Below, piece after piece: positions 58,388 to 64,000 of a stretch of DNA of 64,000 bases (within the stretch, counting starts at the first letter, position 1; each line of letters opens with the position of its first letter). This stretch comes from JBGSPQ01 sp041738505 (GTDB taxonomy: Bacteria > Patescibacteriota > Gracilibacteria > UBA1369): positions 12,866 to 76,865 of the forward strand of contig JBGSPQ010000028.1 of NCBI GenBank assembly GCA_041738505.1. Direction: 5' to 3'. Position numbers and translations under genes: made by a program. The notes beneath the pieces were generated by a model. The model saw only the letters and a program-made list of their open reading frames with translations, was not told the DNA's origin and searched no databases.

Positions 58388-60139
58388 ATGCGTTATTCCA
58401 AATCTTTCAGCAAGACATCCAAATCGGCTCCGCACGACGCCAATTCCGTTAACGCCGGTCTGCTTACGCAGGCGGGTTTTGTGGATAAACTTGGGGCGGG
58501 TATATATAATTTTTTACCTTTCGGACTGCGGGTTCTGCAGAAAATCAATCAGATAATCCGCGAGGAAATGAACGGCGTGGGCGGTCAGGAGATACTGATG
58601 CCGGCCCTGCACCCAATTGAAGTCTGGGACAAGACAGGCAGAAACCGCACAATGGATGAAGTCCTGTACAGAACCAAGGGGGCCGGCGACAAGGACTTTG
58701 TATTGGGGCCCAGCCATGAAGAAACCGTCACTCCCCTGGCGGCCAAGTTTATCAATTCCCATAAGGATCTGCCGAAAAGCGTTTATCAGATTCAATCCAA
58801 GTTCCGCGACGAACCCAGGGCTAAATCCGGTCTTCTGCGCGGCCGCGAGTTTGGCATGAAGGACATGTACAGTTTTCATAAAGACGAAAAAGATCTTGAT
58901 GAATATTATGAAAAGGTGAAGGAGGCATATTTGAAGGTTTATAAAAGATGCGGACTGGAGGCGTATGTTGTTGAGGCTTCGGGTGGTGCTTTCAGTGACA
59001 AGTTTTCCCATGAATTTTCAATTGTGACTCCGGCCGGCGAGGATACGATTATCCTTTGCAGAAAATGCAGTAAGGCCCAAAATCTGGAGGTGGCTTCGGG
59101 AAAAATTCACGACGCAGGCGAGAAAGAGGAAGCTGAACTGCCGATGGAGGAAGTGGAGATTGTTCGCGGGCCTTCGATTGAAGAAAACTGCAAAGCGCAT
59201 AACGTACCGGCACATAAAATTTTAAAAACCGTGGTTTATCAGTTTGACGGAGGTTATTTGGGCGTGGTTATTCGCGGGGATTTGAAGATTAACGAGGACA
59301 AACTTGTCCGATATCTGGGGCAGACGGTTAAAGCCGCCTCTCCTGACGAACTTAAAAAGCTGGGTCTGGTGCAGGGATTTATTTCCCCGGTGGGCGTGAG
59401 CAAGGTAAAAGGCGGGCTTAAGCACGCGGCGGAAGTGAAAACCAAAACGGGCGGTGTTGAAATTCCTTTTATTGGTGATCATTCAATTAAGAGTGTAAAA
59501 AATTACGTCACCGGTGCCAATAAAATCAATACCGATCTGGTTAACGCCAATCTGGGCAGAGACTTTTTTATAGAGGATTTTACGGATTTGGTTGCTGTTA
59601 AAGAAGGTTTTACGTGTGAGGAATGCGGAACCCCGTTGGAAGAACTGACCGCCGTTGAAGCGGGGAATATTTTTAAACTGGGATCCAAATTCGCGAAGGA
59701 TTTTGATTTAAAGTACACAGATGACGATGGTAAACAGAAATTGGTGGTGATGGGATGCTACGGAATCGGCAACACCCGTCTGGTGGGAACGATTGTGGAG
59801 GCGATGCATGATGATAAGGGCATGATCTGGCCGAAAGCGGTTGCGCCTTACCATGTCCATATTTGCAGACTGGGACCGGATGATGATGCCGTTAAAGCGG
59901 CGGATAAATTATACGAGGATTTGGTTAAAGAGGGCATTGAGGTTTTTTATGACGACCGCGAGGAAAGCGCCGGAGTAAAACTTAACGATGCCGATTTGAT
60001 TGGTATTCCTTTGAGGCTGGTTGTGAGCGCGAGAAATCTGAAAGATGGAAAAGTGGAATGGAAGGAAAGAACGGACAAAGAAGCAAAGTTTGTGGAGGCG
60101 GAGAAGGTTGTCGCCGAGGTAAAAAAATGGCTCAAATAA
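58388..60139 (+). CDS. proS: Prolyl-tRNA synthetase, bacterial type with editing domain
   Basis: ProS charges tRNA-Pro. It is a class II synthetase with GAGIYNFLPFGLRVLQK, motif 2 FRDEPRAKSGLLRGREFGMKD and motif 3 GCYGIGNTRLVG. An INS/YbaK-like editing domain fills about residues 225-385 (ENCKAHNVPAHKILKTVV). It ends with the anticodon-binding domain (HICRLGPDDDAVKAADKL). At 583 aa it is full length. It interrupts the dTDP-sugar genes but keeps their direction. The upstream 60 bases show only a weak TGCTAAGAT element at 58348-58356. Confidence 0.96.
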   Translation: MRYSKSFSKTSKSAPHDANSVNAGLLTQAGFVDKLGAGIYNFLPFGLRVLQKINQIIREEMNGVGGQEILMPALHPIEVWDKTGRNRTMDEVLYRTKGAGDKDFVLGPSHEETVTPLAAKFINSHKDLPKSVYQIQSKFRDEPRAKSGLLRGREFGMKDMYSFHKDEKDLDEYYEKVKEAYLKVYKRCGLEAYVVEASGGAFSDKFSHEFSIVTPAGEDTIILCRKCSKAQNLEVASGKIHDAGEKEEAELPMEEVEIVRGPSIEENCKAHNVPAHKILKTVVYQFDGGYLGVVIRGDLKINEDKLVRYLGQTVKAASPDELKKLGLVQGFISPVGVSKVKGGLKHAAEVKTKTGGVEIPFIGDHSIKSVKNYVTGANKINTDLVNANLGRDFFIEDFTDLVAVKEGFTCEECGTPLEELTAVEAGNIFKLGSKFAKDFDLKYTDDDGKQKLVVMGCYGIGNTRLVGTIVEAMHDDKGMIWPKAVAPYHVHICRLGPDDDAVKAADKLYEDLVKEGIEVFYDDREESAGVKLNDADLIGIPLRLVVSARNLKDGKVEWKERTDKEAKFVEAEKVVAEVKKWLK

Positions 60140-60156
60140 TCTATAAAAAGTCAGGT

Positions 60157-61014
60157 ATGAGATATCTGATTCTAGGAAAAAACGGGATGCTGGGCAGAGA
60201 CATGGAAAAGGTTTTTCATGACGAGGATTACATTGCCATGGATATGATTGACCTGGATATAACCGATACCAACGAGGTTTTTGAGACTTTTATGAGCATC
60301 CGTCCGGACTATGTGATTAACTGCGCGGGTTATACCGACGTGGACAAAGCCGAGCAGGAACAGGAAAAATCCAACGAAGTGAACGGCTACGCGGTGGGTG
60401 TTCTGGCAAAGGCCTGCAGGGAAATAGACGCCACTCTGGTGCACTTTAGCACCGATTACGTTTTTGACGGTTCGCGCAAAAACGGCTACAACGAAGGCGA
60501 CGCCCCCTCACCGATCAACGCTTACGGCAGGTCCAAACTGCTGGGCGAGAATCTGATTTTTGACGAGATGGACAGTCTGGATGAACTGCGGCCGGTTGAA
60601 GGAAAATATTTTATTATCAGAACGAGCTGGCTGTTTGGGGAAAACGGCAGAAATTTTGTGGATACGATGCTGGATTTGGGCGGTTTTAAAAAGGAAATCA
60701 AGGTGGTTAACGACCAGTTTGGAAAGCCCACCTATGCGCTTGATTTGGCGAAACAGACAAAATGGCTGATTAAAAGTCAGGAATACCCCACGGGGATTTA
60801 TCACATCACCAACGAGGAGGTAACCAACTGGCATGATTTTGCTTTGGAGATTTTCAGGCTGGCGGATATGAAAGCAAACGTGATACCATGCGCATCCGAT
60901 GAGCAACCGAGGCCGGCGCGCCGCCCAAAATATTCTTCGCTGATTAACAATCAACTGCCGCAGCTGCGTTCGTGGAAAGAGGCGCTAGGTGATTTCCTGG
61001 CGGCGCGGAAGTAA
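60157..61014 (+). CDS. rmlD: dTDP-4-dehydrorhamnose reductase
   Basis: RmlD reduces dTDP-4-dehydrorhamnose to dTDP-rhamnose using NAD(P)H. It starts MRYLILGKNGMLGRDM (Rossmann GxxGxxG variant) and has YVINCAGYTDVDKAE, FSTDYVFDG, the YxxxK in INAYGRSKLLGE and PARRPKYSSL near the end. I chose the ATG at 60157 because the Rossmann motif begins there. An ATG at 60127 would overlap proS by 13 bases. A 15-base direct repeat (CGGCGCGGAAGTAAG) spans the stop codon. Confidence 0.93.
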   Translation: MRYLILGKNGMLGRDMEKVFHDEDYIAMDMIDLDITDTNEVFETFMSIRPDYVINCAGYTDVDKAEQEQEKSNEVNGYAVGVLAKACREIDATLVHFSTDYVFDGSRKNGYNEGDAPSPINAYGRSKLLGENLIFDEMDSLDELRPVEGKYFIIRTSWLFGENGRNFVDTMLDLGGFKKEIKVVNDQFGKPTYALDLAKQTKWLIKSQEYPTGIYHITNEEVTNWHDFALEIFRLADMKANVIPCASDEQPRPARRPKYSSLINNQLPQLRSWKEALGDFLAARK

Positions 61015-61065
61015 GGCGAAGGAATAATGCTACGCCGGAATAAATCGACGCGGCGCGGAAGTAAG
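61001..61065 (+). repeat. Short direct repeat at the end of rmlD
   Basis: CGGCGCGGAAGTAAG occurs at 61001-61015 and again at 61051-61065, exactly 50 bases apart. The first copy contains the rmlD stop, and the second lies in the gap before rmlA. This looks like a small local duplication. Confidence 0.6.
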
Positions 61066-61094
61066 CGCGCGGAAATACAAAATAATCAACATTT

Positions 61095-61826
61095 ATGAAA
61101 GGAATTGTGCTGGCGGGAGGCAACGGTAGAAGGCTGGAGCCGATCACCAACGTGACCAACAAGCATCTGCTGGCGGTCTACAATAAGCCGATGGTTTATT
61201 ATCCGATTCAGACTTTGCTGGATTCTGGAATCAAGGAGATTTTAATTGTTTCGGGAAAGGAGCACGCCGGCGGGTTTTTGCGGCTGCTGGGTTCGGGGAA
61301 GGATTTTGGGGCCAGGTTTTCTTATGATGTTCAGGCTGAGGCCGGGGGGATCGCTCAGGCGCTGGGGTTGGCGGAGGATTTTGCCGGAGGTGAAAAGGTG
61401 GCGGTGATTTTGGGTGATAATATTTTTGAGGATAGTTTCGCAGAGGAGGTGAAGGAGATGGAGGGGGGCGGTGGAGCAAGAATATTTTTAAAAGATGTGC
61501 CCGACCCGCAGAGGTTTGGTGTGGCGGAATTGGATGGCGAGAAGGTTCTTGGGATAGAGGAAAAGCCGAGCGCGCCGAAAAGCGGGTGGGCGGTGACGGG
61601 GCTTTATCTTTACGACGGCGGCGTTTTTGATGTTATTGGCGGGCTTAAACCGTCGGCGCGCGGCGAGATGGAAATCACCGACGTGAACAATGCATACATC
61701 GCAAAAGGACAAATGAAAGCATCTTTTGTGAAAGGCGAATGGACGGACGCCGGTACTTTTGAAAGTCTTTTTGCCGCCAACAGAATCGCCCGAGATATCG
61801 CTTTAAAAAATCCCAATGAACAATAA
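61095..61826 (+). CDS. rmlA: Glucose-1-phosphate thymidylyltransferase, short form
   Basis: RmlA makes dTDP-glucose from glucose-1-phosphate and dTTP, the first step in the pathway. It has GIVLAGGNGRRLEPIT near the start, NKHLLAVYNKPMVYYPI, GGIAQALGLA, ILGDNIFED and EITDVNNAYI with GEWTDAGTFES at the end. At 243 aa it lacks the C-terminal allosteric extension of the 290-residue enterobacterial form, as do many archaeal and Patescibacteria versions. It overlaps the next gene by 11 bases. Confidence 0.9.
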   Translation: MKGIVLAGGNGRRLEPITNVTNKHLLAVYNKPMVYYPIQTLLDSGIKEILIVSGKEHAGGFLRLLGSGKDFGARFSYDVQAEAGGIAQALGLAEDFAGGEKVAVILGDNIFEDSFAEEVKEMEGGGGARIFLKDVPDPQRFGVAELDGEKVLGIEEKPSAPKSGWAVTGLYLYDGGVFDVIGGLKPSARGEMEITDVNNAYIAKGQMKASFVKGEWTDAGTFESLFAANRIARDIALKNPNEQ

Positions 61827-62778
61827 AGGCAAGATTCTGGTGGTGGGATCCCTGGCTTACGACCATGTGATGCAATACGACGGAGTTTTTGAGGATTCAA
61901 TGGTGCCGGGTAATTTCAATATGAGTTTTACGGTTTCCTCGCGGGCGCTTTTTTTTGGAGGATGCGCGGGCAACATCGCATATACCTTGCGACTTTTTGA
62001 TGAACATCCCGTGATTATGACGGTTGTGGGTGGGGATTTTGAAAAATACGAACAACGTCTGATTGATAACGGCGTGGATGTTTCGGCGGTTTATAAATCG
62101 GACAGACACCTTACGGCGTCGGCTTTTATCGCAACCGATAAAGAACAAAACCAACTGACGGTTTTTGATCCGGGCGCGATGCTCGCCTCATTGAAATATC
62201 AAATCGCCGATAAAGTTTCCCACGGAACGGTGTCGCGGGCCATCATCGCTCCGGACACTCCGGACAGAATGACAACTCTTGCGGACGAATGCAGGTCTTT
62301 AAATATTCCCTATATTTTTGATCCGGGCCAACAGCTGGGAGTATATGAAAACGATGCTCTTTCGGTTACGGCCAGACATGCCGACATTCTTATCGTGAAT
62401 GAATATGAGTCGGGCCTGATGTCCAAAAAACTTGGAATCAGCAGGGACCGCCTTGCGGGACTGACTCCGATTTTTATCGAAACACACGGAGCGAACGGTT
62501 CGTATATTAAGGAAAGTATTGTGGGATCGTCCGAAACGCGGGAACACCACGTTAACGCCGTCACCGCCGATCATGTTATTGACCCCACGGGCTGTGGCGA
62601 CGCGTACCGCGCGGGTATTCTGGCGGGGCTGAACCGCGGGTTTGATATAGCGAAAGCCGCGCGTATCGGATCGCTGGCCGCCACTTTCAGTATTGAGCAA
62701 TTCGGCACGCAGGGGCATTTTTTTACTCGTGATGAGTTCGCGGACAGATTCCAAAAGTGTTTCGGTGAAGAATTTTAA
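61816..62778 (+). CDS. PfkB family carbohydrate/nucleoside kinase
   Basis: PfkB kinases phosphorylate sugars or nucleosides. The N-terminal motif is FGGCAGNIAYTLRLFDEHP, and the ATP/active site is DPTGCGDAYRAGILAGLNRG near residue 255, with Asp as the likely catalytic base. At 320 aa it is normal. Its resemblance to nucleoside kinases of archaea and other Patescibacteria (VSSRALFFGGCAGN) suggests adenosine or a similar nucleoside, but the substrate is not certain. It follows rmlA with an 11-base overlap. Confidence 0.88.
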   Translation: MNNKGKILVVGSLAYDHVMQYDGVFEDSMVPGNFNMSFTVSSRALFFGGCAGNIAYTLRLFDEHPVIMTVVGGDFEKYEQRLIDNGVDVSAVYKSDRHLTASAFIATDKEQNQLTVFDPGAMLASLKYQIADKVSHGTVSRAIIAPDTPDRMTTLADECRSLNIPYIFDPGQQLGVYENDALSVTARHADILIVNEYESGLMSKKLGISRDRLAGLTPIFIETHGANGSYIKESIVGSSETREHHVNAVTADHVIDPTGCGDAYRAGILAGLNRGFDIAKAARIGSLAATFSIEQFGTQGHFFTRDEFADRFQKCFGEEF

Positions 62779-62779
62779 G

Positions 62780-62788
62780 TGGTATAGT
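62780..62788 (+). promoter_or_regulatory. Extended -10 promoter upstream of the VKOR gene
   Basis: TGG followed by TATAGT (62783-62788) is an extended -10 with no good -35. It overlaps the end of the pfkB gene region and lies 27 bases before the ATG at 62816. Confidence 0.4.
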
Positions 62789-62812
62789 GGGAGTGTTTTA
62801 ACTCCCCTTTTT
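62789..62812 (+). terminator. Terminator-like hairpin between pfkB and the VKOR gene
   Basis: GGGAGT (62789-62794) and ACTCCC (62801-62806) form a perfect 6-base stem with a 6-base loop, then C and five T bases. It would end transcription from the sugar cluster, but it overlaps the start region of the next gene, so it could also be an attenuator. Confidence 0.5.
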
Positions 62813-62815
62813 ATC

Positions 62816-63343
62816 ATGACTGAAAAATCCATTTCCCCGAAAATTACCAAACTTCTGCTTGGCGTGGCGGTGCTCGCTTTTCTTGCTCTGCCGGTTACGG
62901 GCTATCTGACTTATATGCATTACGCGCCCGAAGCCGCGGAATTTTGTACGTTTAACGACACGTTAAATTGCGACGTTGTGAACAAGAGCCAATGGTCGTA
63001 TCTGGATTTGGGCTTTATGGAGTTCCCGGTGGCGATTTTGGGTTTTGTGACTTATTTTATTTTCTTTGCGGTTGCCATCGGATTGATTGCCAAATGGCGG
63101 TTTCAGCGCATTCATAAGGTATTTCGTCCGGGTGTCGTGATTATGCTTCTGCGCTGTCTTTCGGTTGTCGGGATGATTTTCAGTTTATATTTAACTTATA
63201 TTGAAGCTTTTGTTTTACATACGTGGTGCGTGTTTTGCATCGCTCAGCAGATTCTGATTTTTGGCATTATGGTGCTGTTTTTTGTCATAAAATATTTCAC
63301 GGATGATCAGAAGAAAGAAGGAGTGATGTGCGAGTTTTGTTAG
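62816..63343 (+). CDS. Vitamin K epoxide reductase (VKOR) family protein
   Basis: Bacterial VKOR proteins replace DsbB: they pass electrons from a thioredoxin-like partner to quinones, making disulfides outside the membrane. Four hydrophobic helices are visible. The loop cysteines lie in EFCTFNDTLNCDVV and the active CxxC in TWCVFCIAQQIL (about residues 138-141 from 62816). A C-terminal MCEFC adds two more cysteines. There is no fused thioredoxin domain. The partner is the next gene. The ATG at 62816 is chosen because upstream starts lie inside pfkB. Size 175 aa. Confidence 0.9.
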   Translation: MTEKSISPKITKLLLGVAVLAFLALPVTGYLTYMHYAPEAAEFCTFNDTLNCDVVNKSQWSYLDLGFMEFPVAILGFVTYFIFFAVAIGLIAKWRFQRIHKVFRPGVVIMLLRCLSVVGMIFSLYLTYIEAFVLHTWCVFCIAQQILIFGIMVLFFVIKYFTDDQKKEGVMCEFC

Positions 63344-63362
63344 ATTTTTTATAAATTTCGCA

Positions 63363-63824
63363 ATGAATAAGTTGGCTTTTCGGAAGGTGATAATGGTTGT
63401 GGGGATTTCGTCTTTAATGCTCTTGATGAGCGGATGTAATTTTTTCACCACAAAAATCGGCGATAACGTTTCAACGACTGTTGATTCCACCGATCCCCGC
63501 ATTGAGAGCGATGGGGACAGGGGGATGCAGATTTTACTTTGTCTGGAGGAAAGCGGTGCAAAAATGTATGGCTCCATGACCTGCGGTCACTGCGCCAATC
63601 AAAAAAAGAGTCTGGGCGAGAAAGCGGAAGCGGAATTCGGTCGTGTTTATATTGAATGCCATCCACAAGCTGAAAACACGCAAATGTGGGACTGTCTGGA
63701 AGCCAAAATAGAGGTTTATCCAACCTGGATTTTCGGCGACGGTAACATAGTTCGCGGTTTTATAGAACCGGCCAGTCTGCAGGAACTTTCGGGTTGTACT
63801 GATGACGTGCTGAATAAGTATTAA
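63363..63824 (+). CDS. Thioredoxin-like lipoprotein, VKOR partner
   Basis: A signal sequence (about residues 1-25) ends in the lipobox MSGC, so it is anchored outside the membrane. The thioredoxin-like part has CxxC in SMTCGHCANQKKSL (about residues 72-80) and the cis-Pro region VYPTWIFGDG. It resembles the thioredoxin domain fused to VKOR in other bacteria. Being 20 bases downstream of the VKOR gene, it is the likely substrate that VKOR oxidises. Two further cysteines (IECHP and WDCLE) could form a second pair. Confidence 0.85.
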   Translation: MNKLAFRKVIMVVGISSLMLLMSGCNFFTTKIGDNVSTTVDSTDPRIESDGDRGMQILLCLEESGAKMYGSMTCGHCANQKKSLGEKAEAEFGRVYIECHPQAENTQMWDCLEAKIEVYPTWIFGDGNIVRGFIEPASLQELSGCTDDVLNKY

Positions 63825-63841
63825 AAGTAACTTTTTTTATT

Positions 63842-64000
63842 ATGCTGGAAGATGTAAGGCTCACTACCGTTGTTGTAACCGCGCTGATTGATTCCATCAA
63901 CCCGTGCGCGATAGGGGTTTTGATTTTGCTGGTCAGTACGCTGGTCGCATTGGCGGAGGACAGAAAGCGAATGCTGTTTGTTGGTATGATTTACATCACG
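63842..64000 (+). CDS. CcdA/DsbD-like transmembrane protein, cut by window edge
   Basis: Fifty-three codons are visible from the ATG at 63842 (MLEDVRLTTVVV) to the end of the window with no stop. The segment ALIDSINPCAIGVLILLV is the first membrane helix of CcdA/DsbD-type electron carriers, including the NPC cysteine. The next helix starts before the edge. It lies 17 bases after the thioredoxin-like gene, so it is part of the same disulfide-exchange operon. The role could be reduction of exported thioredoxin-like proteins, the opposite direction to VKOR. Confidence 0.75.
   Translation, partial: MLEDVRLTTVVVTALIDSINPCAIGVLILLVSTLVALAEDRKRMLFVGMIYIT

Noticed and set aside
1..64000. Genetic code 25 (UGA as glycine) of Gracilibacteria
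   Set aside because: UGA ends queA, carS and other genes exactly where the protein families end, so UGA is a stop here.

Overview
The window looks like part of a small-genome bacterium of the Candidate Phyla Radiation (Patescibacteria, probably on the Parcubacteria/ABY1 side). The grounds are the mix of genes: two paralogous sigma-region-4 plus HARE-HTH proteins, two large VirD4/TraC-like ATPases without other secretion genes, a CarS-type CDP-archaeol synthase, a short RmlA, a PH-domain membrane protein, and SLH and LCP envelope proteins. Start codons mostly lack a Shine-Dalgarno sequence. UGA is used as a normal stop (for example at the ends of queA and carS), so this is not a code-25 Gracilibacterium. 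The assignment is inference from gene content; no rRNA is present.

Layout. 1-9.5 kb: SpoIIE-type phosphatase, queA, ilvE (reverse), a large Ig/FN3 surface protein, yggT-cysS, a small unknown gene, murC (reverse) and an FtsB/DivIC protein. 9.6-10.9 kb: initiator tRNA-fMet, a second CAU tRNA, then a lipid pair (CDP-alcohol phosphatidyltransferase plus CarS). 10.9-18.7 kb, all reverse: VirD4-like ATPase plus LCP protein, radC, then rlmN, DUF3467, dtd, glyS. 18.7-27.3 kb: an OmpR-like regulator with a degenerate receiver, the first sigma4-HARE protein, a helical-repeat protein with valS (reverse), an unknown gene with nadC, a HIT protein and the second sigma4-HARE protein (both reverse).

27.5-36.9 kb: tRNA-Leu, dnaE, aspS, the second VirD4-like ATPase and a 3D/peptidoglycan-binding protein. 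37-43.2 kb: tsaE with an HD protein (reverse), an M23 peptidase with three SLH domains, tRNA-Arg, PH protein, ruvB and a lipoprotein. 43.2-54.6 kb: clpC under a CIRCE element, ribosomal protein S1, a tandem SGNH-hydrolase protein (reverse), a UvrD-type helicase fused to an Fe-S nuclease, and rmuC behind a promoter with a perfect dyad in its spacer. 54.7-64 kb: infB, a dTDP-sugar cluster (FdtA/WxcM-like, rmlB, rmlD, rmlA) interrupted by proS, a PfkB kinase, and a disulfide cassette (VKOR, thioredoxin-like lipoprotein, CcdA-like gene cut by the window edge).

Together the genes cover translation (five aminoacyl-tRNA synthetases, four tRNAs, IF2, S1, tRNA/rRNA modification), DNA replication and repair, and construction of a Gram-positive-like, S-layer-bearing envelope. 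There is no prophage, insertion sequence or CRISPR array. The most unusual parts are the regulatory proteins (sigma4-HARE pair, pseudo-receiver), the orphan DNA-pump ATPases, the archaeal-type lipid pair, and two well-formed operators (CIRCE at clpC, dyad at rmuC).
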